Positions 1 through 8,227 of a stretch of DNA of 33,896 nucleotides are shown in pieces. A model generated the notes under the pieces. The model did not search any database. It worked only from the letters and a program-made list of their open reading frames with translations, and was not told where the DNA came from. Within the stretch, counting starts at the first letter, position 1. Every line of letters begins with the position of its first letter. The translations under genes were made by a program, and so were the position numbers. Origin of the DNA: Lewinellaceae bacterium (GTDB lineage Bacteria > Bacteroidota > Bacteroidia > Chitinophagales > Saprospiraceae); NCBI GenBank assembly GCA_024639065.1, contig JAHEJC010000018.1:1-33896 (forward strand). Direction: 5' to 3'.

Positions 1-671
1 CCTCTATCATCAACTAAAGCATCCGCATAATCACCTGACGTTGTATGAGAAGACCCATGTGCCTCACTATGATCGTCGGAATGACTATCATCAACATGTT
101 CTGCTCCATGAGCATGGGCAATATTGTGCATCAAATAACTTTCACCTGGTATAACCAAATCTTCCGTTCTGTTTCCGTCCGCATCCAGGTACACACCATC
201 TTCTAAATGGGTGCCAAACGGATTGGTACTTACGGTCATGCATTCTTTGCCTATCAAGGTATTCCATTCCCATGCTTGGCAACAAAGGAATCCAGTCCCT
301 CCCACAATCGTCAAAAGCATCCAGAAAACGACCCCTTTCTTATTCTCGCGATGCCCTTCTTGAACAGCTCTCATCATCGTAAATGAACTAAAAAGAAGCA
401 CGAAGGTCATGAATGTCACAAATACTAGTGGTAAAACCGCATCACCTGCAAATGGAAATTTTTGGAATACAAAATCAGGCACTGGCCAAGCAGGCATACT
501 AAATCTCAATGCACCATAAGCTATCAAAAATCCGGCAAAGGTAAAAGCATCAGATATGAGAAAGTACCACATCATGATCTTTCCATAGCTTACTTTAAAA
601 GGAGATTTTCCTCCTTCCCATAAATCCGCTTCCGGTTGATTATGTACTTCTGTCACTGCTGTATCAGACAT
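1..671 (-). CDS. ctaE: Cytochrome c oxidase subunit III, long form (3' end cut by window edge)
   Basis: This is the last visible gene of the respiratory operon. It begins with ATG at 671 and runs off the left edge; about 223 codons are visible. The N-terminus (MSDTAVTEVHNQPEADLWEG) is soluble. It is followed by a first membrane helix containing KIMMWYFLISDAFTFAGF, typical of heme-copper oxidase subunit III, then by further helices (VLPLVFVTFMTFVLLFSSF; GVVFWMLLTIVGGTGFLCCQ). After the third helix lies a long hydrophilic loop very rich in His, Asp and Ser (about residues 180-223, including HNIAHAHGAEHVDD). Subunit III has no redox centre; in the family it stabilises subunit I and its proton uptake. 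The gene starts 6 bp after the stop of a second, shorter subunit III gene, so the operon has two tandem subunit III genes. The remaining helices and the stop lie outside the window. Confidence 0.85.
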   Translation of the reverse strand, partial: MSDTAVTEVHNQPEADLWEGGKSPFKVSYGKIMMWYFLISDAFTFAGFLIAYGALRFSMPAWPVPDFVFQKFPFAGDAVLPLVFVTFMTFVLLFSSFTMMRAVQEGHRENKKGVVFWMLLTIVGGTGFLCCQAWEWNTLIGKECMTVSTNPFGTHLEDGVYLDADGNRTEDLVIPGESYLMHNIAHAHGAEHVDDSHSDDHSEAHGSSHTTSGDYADALVDDR

Positions 672-677
672 AAATAA

Positions 678-1253
678 TTATTGTATCAATAAAAAAATCA
701 ACAAATAAATCCAAAGAAAATCAACAAAGTGCCAATAATGTAATGACAACTCAAACCTTAATAATCGCTTATCAGAAATTTTAAAAGACAATCCAAATGC
801 ATGTGAAATAGCTACAAATAGTACGGCTATACCTCCCAAAACATGCGCTGCGTGTAGACCTGAGATTATATAGAAAAAAGACCCCGAAGGATTTCCATTT
901 AATTCAACCCCAATTTCGTAAAGACTGGTCCAACCCGAATATTGCATGACTACAAAAGTAATTCCCAAAAGAAAAGTCAGTACCAGACCCCAGCGATAAA
1001 TAGCTGCTTTTCCTCTTTTGTAGGCCAAATAAGAACCATGCATGATGATGCTGGACAAGAGAATCACAAAGGTGCTCACATAAAATATAGAAGGTAATTC
1101 GAATTCGAGCCAATTTCCAGCAGCCTTTCTTACGATAAACGCACTCGTAAGGGCTGCAAACATCATAATGATGCTTGCCATTGCTGACCACAAAGCAAAT
1201 TTTTGTGGATGTATTTTATATCTATTTCTTGGTTTGATGGTTACCGTACTCAT
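678..1253 (-). CDS. ctaE: Cytochrome c oxidase subunit III, short form
   Basis: A 191-residue membrane protein of the heme-copper oxidase subunit III family, with five predicted helices and no large loops. Recognisable motifs are the helix with GLHAAHVLGGIAVLFVAISH and the C-terminal HYWHFVDFLWIYLLIF, both characteristic of CtaE/CyoC. The ATG at 1253 is preferred: it lies 1 bp after the ctaB stop, while extending upstream would need a TTG inside ctaB. It is one of two consecutive subunit III genes. Paired short and long forms next to coxA are, as far as I recall, common in Bacteroidota. Which copy sits in the same position as canonical subunit III cannot be told from sequence alone. It is translated as part of the act-cox operon. 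Confidence 0.87.
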   Translation of the reverse strand: MSTVTIKPRNRYKIHPQKFALWSAMASIIMMFAALTSAFIVRKAAGNWLEFELPSIFYVSTFVILLSSIIMHGSYLAYKRGKAAIYRWGLVLTFLLGITFVVMQYSGWTSLYEIGVELNGNPSGSFFYIISGLHAAHVLGGIAVLFVAISHAFGLSFKISDKRLLRFELSLHYWHFVDFLWIYLLIFLLIQ

Positions 1254-1254
1254 T

Positions 1255-2145
1255 TTATAAACTACCAATTAACAAAACAATGAACGCCGTAGGCAAATAA
1301 TATAAAGAAGCAAACAACAAAGATCTTGCTGATTCCCTATTGTTTAGCTTATAAAACTTCCAAGCTTTCCATACATAAAATAAACAGGTAACTAAAACCA
1401 ATGCAGTCACCCATCCATTTAAAAAACCATAATACCATGGACCTAAACTCACCGGAATTAATAACAGCGTGTAAATAAATGATTGCTTACCTATTTCAGC
1501 GCTTCTTCCTTTATCCATATTAGGCAACAATCGGTAACCAGCTTTTTTGTAATCATCAAACGCCAGCCAGCCAATGGCCCAAAAATGGGGCATCTGCCAA
1601 ATAAACTGAATAGAGAATAAGATGATCGCCATAGTTGAAAATACGCCATCATGGGCGACAAATCCAATTGCAGCCGGTAATGCACCCGGTATAGCACCTA
1701 TCAATACAGAGATAGGTGAAATTCTTTTCATTGGCGTGTAAACGAATGCATATAGCACAAATGACATTGCACCTAGCAAAGCGGTTAGCGGATTTATTAA
1801 AGCAAGCAAAAACAAACCCACAATACACATCAATCCTGCAAAAATCACCGCATCGGAAATAGACATTCGATTACCTGGTAACGGTCTTGCAGCTGTCCTC
1901 AACATTAATAAATCAAAGTCTTTTTCAAGAACCTGATTCAATGCATTTGCCGCACAAGTGATCATAAAACCACCGGATAGCAAATAGATCATGGTCGTCC
2001 AGTGAACGATTCCACCTGTCGCAATTAAGTACCCAATCATAGAAGTAAAGACGACCATCATGGTTAATTTCATCTTAACCAATTGGGCAAAGTCTCCAAG
2101 TCTACTATGGGATTGAGAAGCTGATATATTTGATGATTTACTCAA
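1255..2145 (-). CDS. ctaB: Protoheme IX farnesyltransferase (heme O synthase)
   Basis: An integral membrane UbiA-superfamily prenyltransferase (296 residues) that joins farnesyl diphosphate to heme B, giving heme O, the precursor of the heme A used by the oxidase encoded on either side. The signature is N70-QVLEKDFDLLM-LRT-AARPLP (residues 70-90), matching the CyoE/CtaB polyprenyl-diphosphate-Mg site; the first acidic position is Glu74, followed by Asp76 and Asp78. About nine helices follow. The start is TTG at 2145: an in-frame stop lies two codons upstream, and the conserved segment LGDFAQLVKMKL begins before the first internal ATG, so a non-ATG start is needed. It lies 13 bp after coxA and 1 bp before ctaE. 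No heme A synthase (ctaA) is visible; it must lie elsewhere. Confidence 0.93.
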   Translation of the reverse strand: MSKSSNISASQSHSRLGDFAQLVKMKLTMMVVFTSMIGYLIATGGIVHWTTMIYLLSGGFMITCAANALNQVLEKDFDLLMLRTAARPLPGNRMSISDAVIFAGLMCIVGLFLLALINPLTALLGAMSFVLYAFVYTPMKRISPISVLIGAIPGALPAAIGFVAHDGVFSTMAIILFSIQFIWQMPHFWAIGWLAFDDYKKAGYRLLPNMDKGRSAEIGKQSFIYTLLLIPVSLGPWYYGFLNGWVTALVLVTCLFYVWKAWKFYKLNNRESARSLLFASLYYLPTAFIVLLIGSL

Positions 2146-2158
2146 TATTTAATCTTTT

Positions 2159-4003
2159 TTAATGATTTTCAGGTGCTTCTTCAGGCGTCATAGGAACATA
2201 CTGTGGAATATATTCACGTTCATCTTTATTGTAGTCATAAGACCATCGATGTACACTGGGTATTTTTCCAGGCCAGTTGCCATGAACGGGATGAATAGGT
2301 GTTGACCATTCCAACGTATTCGCTTGCCAAGGATTCTGGTCTTCCACTTTCTTGCCTTTGTAAATGCTATAGAAAAAATTAATTACAAAAAGCAAAGAAA
2401 CAGCGAATACCAGAATGGCTGCAATGGTTATGAATTTATTCATTGTGTCAAAATGACGGAAGGTATCAAATACATCAAAACGATAATATCGTCTAGGCAC
2501 GCCCGCCATACCCATATAATGCATGGGCCAGAAAATAGCATAGGCACCAATCAATGTTCCCCAGAAATGAATCTTGCCAATGGTTTCATTCATGAACCGA
2601 CCAAACATCTTGGGAAACCAGTGATATACACCAGCAAACATGCCAAAAAATGCGGCTACCCCCATCACAATATGAAAATGCGCCACCACGAAGTAATTGT
2701 CGTGCATAACTATATCAATGGCTGAATTACCTAGAAATATTCCAGTCAATCCACCCGAGATAAACATTGAAACAAATCCTATTGCGAATAGCATTGGGGT
2801 ATTTAAGCGCAGATTGCCTTTATAGAGCGTGGCAATCCAGTTAAATACTTTGACCGCTGAGGGCACTGCAATAATCAGCGTAAACAGGACAAAGAAATTT
2901 GAAATAAATGGATTCACACCAGCCATAAACATGTGATGCGCCCATACAATAAAGGATAAAAATGCAATAGCTAAAATCGAATAAACCATAGCTCTATATC
3001 CAAATATTGGTTTCCGGGCGTGTACCGACATGACTTCAGATACAATGCCCATTGCGGGTAAGATAATGATGTAAACTTCCGGGTGACCCAAGAACCAAAA
3101 AAGGTGCTGATAAAGAATCGGACTACCACCAGCATAATCCAGTGCTTGACCTGCAATATATATATCGCTTAAAAAGAAACTCGTACCCAGCGCCCTGTCC
3201 ATAGTTAGCATTAAGAATCCGGACACCAGTACTGGAAATGATAATAATCCAATAACAGCCGTTATAAAGAAAGCCCAAATGGTCAGGGGCATTCTCCACA
3301 TGCTCATCCCTTTAGTACGAAGGTTCAATACGGTGGTGATGTAATTGATCCCACCCAGGAGCACCGAGACCACAAAAAATACAAGGCTCACTACCCATAA
3401 GGTCATCCCAGCCCCCGATCCAGACGAAGCCTGGGGCAATGCGGATAATGGCGGATACGCCGTCCATCCTCCGGCAAAAGGTCCGGTACTCACAAACAAC
3501 GAAATAAACATGACAACACTGGCTAAGAAAAAGAACCAATAAGATAACATGTTTAAAAACGGAGAAGCCATATCCCGTGCACCTAACTGGAGTGGTATTA
3601 GAAAGTTAGAGAAAGTCCCGCTCAAGCCAGCAGTAAGCACAAAAAAGACAATTATGGTGCCGTGCATTGTAACTAATGCATAGTAAAAATCCGGACTCAA
3701 AGTACCAACTCCATCCGGATCGATTTCAATCCATTTGCCTAATAAAGGCTTAATCCAAGCCATGGATTCTTCAGGAAATCCTAATTGCATTCTAAACACC
3801 AGCGACATCGCTGCTCCAACAATGGCCCAGAAAATACCCGTGATTAAAAACTGACGAGCAATGATCTTGTGGTCCATACTGAATAAGTAAGTCGACAAGA
3901 AATTGGATTGGTATTTGTCTCCTTCATGGTGTTCATGAAAATGATCATCAAAGCCTTCCTTTTCTATAATTACATCAGGTTGATATTTCAAAATTTCAGC
4001 CAT
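2159..4003 (-). CDS. ctaD: Cytochrome c oxidase subunit I (A-type heme-copper oxidase)
   Basis: The catalytic subunit (614 residues, 12 or more helices) that reduces O2 at a heme a3-CuB centre and pumps protons. The metal ligands are visible: H114 and H442/H444 (HDNYFVVAHFH) for the hemes, and H307 (in GHPEVY), H356 and H357 for CuB. Y311 is the cross-linked tyrosine. Glu309 in HPEVY makes this an A1-type enzyme. The D-channel entrance is kept (D144 in ARDMASP, N151 in FLNMLSYW), as is the K-channel Lys385 in VKVFNWIATLYK. The N-terminus is unusually His/Asp-rich (DDHFHEHHEGDK, residues 19-30). The C-terminal tail of about 60 residues is polar and proline-rich. The gene starts 19 bp after coxB. 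Together with coxB, ctaB and the two ctaE genes it specifies a caa3/aa3-like oxidase fed by alternative complex III. Confidence 0.96.
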   Translation of the reverse strand: MAEILKYQPDVIIEKEGFDDHFHEHHEGDKYQSNFLSTYLFSMDHKIIARQFLITGIFWAIVGAAMSLVFRMQLGFPEESMAWIKPLLGKWIEIDPDGVGTLSPDFYYALVTMHGTIIVFFVLTAGLSGTFSNFLIPLQLGARDMASPFLNMLSYWFFFLASVVMFISLFVSTGPFAGGWTAYPPLSALPQASSGSGAGMTLWVVSLVFFVVSVLLGGINYITTVLNLRTKGMSMWRMPLTIWAFFITAVIGLLSFPVLVSGFLMLTMDRALGTSFFLSDIYIAGQALDYAGGSPILYQHLFWFLGHPEVYIIILPAMGIVSEVMSVHARKPIFGYRAMVYSILAIAFLSFIVWAHHMFMAGVNPFISNFFVLFTLIIAVPSAVKVFNWIATLYKGNLRLNTPMLFAIGFVSMFISGGLTGIFLGNSAIDIVMHDNYFVVAHFHIVMGVAAFFGMFAGVYHWFPKMFGRFMNETIGKIHFWGTLIGAYAIFWPMHYMGMAGVPRRYYRFDVFDTFRHFDTMNKFITIAAILVFAVSLLFVINFFYSIYKGKKVEDQNPWQANTLEWSTPIHPVHGNWPGKIPSVHRWSYDYNKDEREYIPQYVPMTPEEAPENH

Positions 4004-4022
4004 AGCTAGGGATATAAAAAAT

Positions 4023-5516
4023 TTAATTAATTATTTTAAATTCAGTGCGTCTATTTTTCTTTCTTCCTGCATCCGTATCATTAGTATCAATTGGTCTATT
4101 CTGGCCATACCCTTGGGCAGTCATCCGGGCATCAATAATACCTTTATCCAGCAAAAAACTTCTAACAGCTTCTGCCCGTCTTTGAGACAACTCAAGATTA
4201 GCTCCAGCGTCGCCAGTATTATCTGTATGACCAGCCAATTCTATTCTTAGGGCCGGGTTATCATTTAATACGTTGTTTAAGTTTGTCAATTCATAGATAG
4301 ACTCCGGAGTCAAGGTTGCTGAACCTGTTTGGAAGGTTACGTATTTTAGCTGGACAATCTTATCTTCCGGATTTTCAGCTGCCATGGCACTTTCAAAATT
4401 ATTCATGAATTCGGCGGAACGTTGCTTTATTTCAATGTTTAGCAACTTTCCTTTATGAGGATCTCCGTCCGTATTCCGAATACTGCTTAAATAATAAGAG
4501 GGTTGTTCACTCAACCATTTATCATATTCGGTTTGAGAAACGACTTTCAACACTCTGCGCATACTCCAATGACCTTTACCACATAATTCCGAACAGGCCA
4601 ATTCATATTCAAACATTTTCCAAAATGGAGCACTTTCCGCATCGGTCTCGTCATACGGGAAATCATAGTTCCCGGAAGTCCTCAATTTTTCTCTGTATTC
4701 TTCAGTTGTTTCTTTTGGAGTAAAAACAAAGTAAGTAGGAATTCCAGGGACTGCATCCATCTTAACCCTGAAATGAGGTAAATAGAAATTATGTAGAACA
4801 TCTTTAGAGGTAATCCTTACTCTTACTTTCTTACCGACCGGTAAAACAATTTCACTGGGTTGGATATCATCTAAGTTTTTTTCGTCCATCCAATCCTGAC
4901 CCAATACATTGACACCATCTATAAGTTTATAGTTTCGGCTGCCCAAAGCTCCGTCCGGTCCAGGGTATCTTAACAGCCATCCAAATTGTTGGCCAGTTGC
5001 TTCTATCTCTATATAATCTTCTCCTTCCGTTATATCCGCCATCGTTTTATTCCAGGCCAACAAACCTTTGGCAACCAACCCACACATAACAATAGCCGGT
5101 ATAACTGACCACCAAATCTCGAGTGCATTGTTATGTGAGATAAATGAAGCTTTGTTTCCTCGTCTACCCCGATATTTATATCCAAACCAGAACAATGCAA
5201 TTTGGGTAGCAACAAAAACGATCCCAGTGAATAGGAGTGTGGTGTTGAAAAGCGAATCCAATTCTTGACCATGCTCAGAAGCCGCTGAATGGGGCCCATA
5301 GCCCAACATCCAATCTTTATAATAGATAGCAGATCCAACACAAAAAATTAAAAAGGCAATCATGAAGAACACCAACCATCTACCTGTATTAAAATTACTG
5401 CGTTCTTCAGCATCCGATTCATCTTTAAGACCAGTAGCAATTTCTGTCACCTTACCGATCTGGAAAAGAACGATAAAAATCAAGGCTACAATTCCTAAAA
5501 TAACTAAAGCTGTCAT
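4023..5516 (-). CDS. ctaC: Cytochrome c oxidase subunit II fused to a C-terminal OmpA peptidoglycan-binding domain
   Basis: A 497-residue fusion. Residues 1-27, 45-66, 88-112 and 131-155 are hydrophobic helices, more than the two of mitochondrial-type subunit II. Residues 165-330 form the cupredoxin CuA domain that takes electrons from cytochrome c: H242 (DVLHNF) and C308-x3-C312-x3-H316-xx-M319 (CSELCGKGHWSM) are all present. After a linker (about 330-388), residues 388-497 form an OmpA/MotB C-terminal domain. They include the VTFQTGSATLTPES start, GHTDNTGDAGANLELSQRRA, and the RKKNRRTEFKI end. Asp432 and Arg447 have the same spacing as the two residues that bind diaminopimelate in OmpA. The subunit II C-terminus is periplasmic, so binding to peptidoglycan is topologically possible. 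The reading frame is continuous, so this is not an annotation join. It lies 36 bp after actF and 19 bp before coxA. Wall anchoring is inference. Confidence 0.95.
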   Translation of the reverse strand: MTALVILGIVALIFIVLFQIGKVTEIATGLKDESDAEERSNFNTGRWLVFFMIAFLIFCVGSAIYYKDWMLGYGPHSAASEHGQELDSLFNTTLLFTGIVFVATQIALFWFGYKYRGRRGNKASFISHNNALEIWWSVIPAIVMCGLVAKGLLAWNKTMADITEGEDYIEIEATGQQFGWLLRYPGPDGALGSRNYKLIDGVNVLGQDWMDEKNLDDIQPSEIVLPVGKKVRVRITSKDVLHNFYLPHFRVKMDAVPGIPTYFVFTPKETTEEYREKLRTSGNYDFPYDETDAESAPFWKMFEYELACSELCGKGHWSMRRVLKVVSQTEYDKWLSEQPSYYLSSIRNTDGDPHKGKLLNIEIKQRSAEFMNNFESAMAAENPEDKIVQLKYVTFQTGSATLTPESIYELTNLNNVLNDNPALRIELAGHTDNTGDAGANLELSQRRAEAVRSFLLDKGIIDARMTAQGYGQNRPIDTNDTDAGRKKNRRTEFKIIN

Positions 5517-5552
5517 AGTGATTTTATATCTTAATTGATTTTAGTAATATGA

Positions 5553-6806
5553 TTACACATGATGATGCAAACTTTCTTGTAAATAAGGATCTTTTGCTGG
5601 CTCCAAGGAAGCCTTCGAAAGAATCGTCAACACCACAAATAGAAACAATCCCACAAATCCTATTAATGTACCAAGCTCTAAAATGTGCGGAAATATAAAT
5701 CCGGTCACACTCGTTCCGTGTTCAGCTGCAGCACCATCATGAGCATGTCCTGCCAGTTCATGTGCGGTGTGCAAGGCTCCTGGCTTAATTAATTGAAAGA
5801 TATCCATCCAATGACCCAGGAAAACCACAACGGCAACAAATATCATCGTACCATTTCTTCGTTTTGTGCTATTGCGCAGCAAAACCAGGAAGGGCAGGGC
5901 AAAATTAATTAGCAAATTTCCGTAGAATAAAATTGGGTAATCTTTTATTCTAGTTAGGAAATAACCAGTTTCTTCGCCTACATTTCCATACCAGATCAAC
6001 ATATATTGGGAAAACCATAAATAGGTCCAAAAGATCGAAAACGCAAATAACAATTTTCCTAAATCATGCAGGTGATCGCGATTGAAATTTTCAAAATATC
6101 CCTGCGCTTTTAAATACAAAATGATTAATATAGTTATACAAATCATAGCCACAAACCAACTTGCTGCTGTATACCACGCAAATAAGGTACTATACCAGTG
6201 TGGATCAATAGACATAACCCACTGCCAAATCATAGCTGCTGAGGTAAATCCCACAATCGGCAGAGCAGCCGCCGCATAAATTCTCATCTTCCGATGGTGC
6301 TCAAAACTATTTTCACCTTGTTCATCTTCTGCTAATGACAACGATCGAATTTTTCTAGCCAGGAAATACCACAATCCACCAATAATAAGGGTGCTCAACA
6401 AATACCAATTATCATTAAGAAAACCTGATTTCCCTTGTAATAATGCATCATTTGCAACAGATTCAGGATCACTCCAATGATAAAGGTGATGATAACCAAC
6501 GTAATTCCCAATCGCCACAATCACCATCAATACTAATCCTACCGGAAGAAACAAACTAAAGGCTTCCCAAACTCTTTTGAACACAACATACCAACCAGCC
6601 CAGGCGGTTATGGAGGCAGCCATAAAGAATAGTGCCATCAATGCGATTCCCGTGAAGAAAACTGAATTATGTAAAAAGTTAGTCCAAAACCGGGTATGCA
6701 GCTCATCATCAGCCCCAAAAAAAGTAGCCAGTAGTGACAACACACCTATCGCCATCATAGCGATACAAACCGTGCGATGATTTTTAGAAATTGTTAATGT
6801 TTTCAT
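5553..6806 (-). CDS. actF: Alternative complex III membrane subunit ActF (quinol:cytochrome c oxidoreductase)
   Basis: A polytopic membrane protein (417 residues, about ten helices) matching ActF, a shorter relative of the NrfD-like ActC. Supporting segments are the helical pairs around IWQWVMSIDPHWYSTLFAWYT (about residues 203-223), a family hallmark, and IFWTYLWFSQYMLIWYGN (about 257-275). ActF is thought to form part of the membrane proton path of the complex; it carries no cofactor. A His-rich loop (LHTAHELAGHAHDGAAAEH) sits between the last two helices, and the protein ends in HHHV. It is the last act gene, 19 bp after actE and 36 bp before coxB. The recognition rests on position and these segments; the quinone-binding role sometimes written in annotations is not shown by this sequence. 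Confidence 0.88.
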   Translation of the reverse strand: MKTLTISKNHRTVCIAMMAIGVLSLLATFFGADDELHTRFWTNFLHNSVFFTGIALMALFFMAASITAWAGWYVVFKRVWEAFSLFLPVGLVLMVIVAIGNYVGYHHLYHWSDPESVANDALLQGKSGFLNDNWYLLSTLIIGGLWYFLARKIRSLSLAEDEQGENSFEHHRKMRIYAAAALPIVGFTSAAMIWQWVMSIDPHWYSTLFAWYTAASWFVAMICITILIILYLKAQGYFENFNRDHLHDLGKLLFAFSIFWTYLWFSQYMLIWYGNVGEETGYFLTRIKDYPILFYGNLLINFALPFLVLLRNSTKRRNGTMIFVAVVVFLGHWMDIFQLIKPGALHTAHELAGHAHDGAAAEHGTSVTGFIFPHILELGTLIGFVGLFLFVVLTILSKASLEPAKDPYLQESLHHHV

Positions 6807-6825
6807 TTAAATGCTCTTCAAAAAT

Positions 6826-7653
6826 TTAATGATCATGCCCATGGTTATCATCTTGCTGATGCTCACCTTGTTCAGAATGATTTTCTTCAGTTTCTTCAGA
6901 ATGCGTTTCTTCCGGAGCATGCATCGCTGCATATATTACACCAGGAATATCTACATTGTTTAATGTATTAACTTTTTCCGAATATTCCAGGCCCTTGCTT
7001 TTTGCTTGCAGACTTCGGATATAATGTATTACTTCCCACCTTTCCAGATAGGACAATTTATCAGCATGTGCTCCCATCACGTTTTTACCATATATTATAC
7101 CATGATAAAAACGTCCATTGGATGCAGCGATAAATTCATCGGATGTAAGAATAGCTGGTTGATTGGGATAAACACCTCCCGGGTCCCTGACCAGATAACC
7201 GTTTCCATCTGCTTTCTCTCCATGACATATTGCACAATAGATGTCATATAACTCTTTACCCTGTTTTAATCCAGCCTCCGTAATTGGTAAAGGATTGTCG
7301 ATGATTTCAGTAATCGCTCTGGTTCGCTCTTCTTCGGTATCCTTATAGTAATAAGGAACATTTCCATTTGCCGGAATCGCTATCCCACGATCATCATCAC
7401 GCCTAGCACCACCTGCCTCTCCTCTAGCTATAGTTCCTTGAACTGGCTTACGGGGCATGGCATATTTCTTATAGTCATCCTCACTTCCCCATGTATTATA
7501 GTAGTAGTAATTATAATAATTCGCCTCATAGGCTGTGGAGTGCACCATATCGGGCATAAACTCATGACCTGGTTTCTCACCCCCGGCTGGTGAGCAAGCG
7601 TGGACAATGATTATAAATCCAAGTGCAATGATGATATTTTTTATAGTAACCAT
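6826..7653 (-). CDS. actE: Alternative complex III monoheme cytochrome c lipoprotein ActE
   Basis: A 275-residue lipoprotein with a short signal and a lipobox ending IIIVHAC at Cys20. A Tyr/Asn-rich segment follows (YEANYYNYYYYNTWG), then a class I cytochrome c fold with one heme site, C140-AI-C143-H144, and likely axial Met194 in KNVMGAHADKLS. In ACIII this subunit passes electrons from the ActA hemes towards the terminal acceptor. The C-terminus (about residues 246-275) is extremely rich in His, Glu and Asp and ends NHGHDH; this looks like a low-complexity metal-binding or flexible tail and is not part of the heme fold. It is spaced 9 bp after actD and 19 bp before actF. Family assignment is secure from the heme motif, lipobox and operon position. 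Confidence 0.92.
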   Translation of the reverse strand: MVTIKNIIIALGFIIIVHACSPAGGEKPGHEFMPDMVHSTAYEANYYNYYYYNTWGSEDDYKKYAMPRKPVQGTIARGEAGGARRDDDRGIAIPANGNVPYYYKDTEEERTRAITEIIDNPLPITEAGLKQGKELYDIYCAICHGEKADGNGYLVRDPGGVYPNQPAILTSDEFIAASNGRFYHGIIYGKNVMGAHADKLSYLERWEVIHYIRSLQAKSKGLEYSEKVNTLNNVDIPGVIYAAMHAPEETHSEETEENHSEQGEHQQDDNHGHDH

Positions 7654-7662
7654 TTTATTTAC

Positions 7663-8193
7663 TTAAATGACTTTTGTACTTATTTCTTCTGCCCCGGAAT
7701 CTTTCAAAAAAGATTCTCTTTTATCAATTTCTTCTTCAGACAGGTTCGATGCATCAAAGGCAATACAAAATTTATCGTCGGTAATGCGATCATGAAGGGT
7801 AGGATTGGTTACCCCAGGCCCCATACCACTGATTGTGTAAAACACAACCACCATACCTATGGATGAAAAGAGGACCGTGAGCTCAAACGTAATGGGTATA
7901 AACGCTGGAATAGACCAATATGGTTTACCTCCAAATATGATCGGCCAATCACTGGTAAATATCCAGGTCATTCCCAAAAAAGCAGTGAGCGTACCTAACA
8001 GACCAAAGATAAATCCCACAATGTGTAACCTAGATTCTGATAAATGTAATGCTTCATCCATCCCGTGAACCGGAAATGGAGAAAATACATCCCAGATGAC
8101 TAGATGAGCATCATTTGCTTTATGTACAGCGTGTAGCAATTCTTCTTCATCGCTGTAAATTCCAAATAGTATTTCTTTATTTTTTGTTGCCAT
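7663..8193 (-). CDS. actD: Alternative complex III subunit ActD (DUF3341)
   Basis: A 176-residue protein with a soluble N-terminal domain (residues 1-55, including VIWDVFSPFPVHGMDEAL, typical of the DUF3341/ActD family). Two membrane helices follow (about 58-80 and 97-123), then a charged C-terminal domain. ActD has no cofactors; in known ACIII structures it packs against the membrane subunits. The order actC-actD-actE is kept, 34 bp after actC and 9 bp before actE. Length is normal for the family, and no odd features were seen. Confidence 0.92.
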   Translation of the reverse strand: MATKNKEILFGIYSDEEELLHAVHKANDAHLVIWDVFSPFPVHGMDEALHLSESRLHIVGFIFGLLGTLTAFLGMTWIFTSDWPIIFGGKPYWSIPAFIPITFELTVLFSSIGMVVVFYTISGMGPGVTNPTLHDRITDDKFCIAFDASNLSEEEIDKRESFLKDSGAEEISTKVI

Positions 8194-8227
8194 ATTGGAC
8201 CATTCAATTTATTCTTTCAAAACAAGT

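Noticed and set aside
2324-2725. 133-codon open frame on the plus strand
   Set aside because: Lies wholly antisense to ctaD, whose metal ligands and channels are fully conserved; the product shows no family features.
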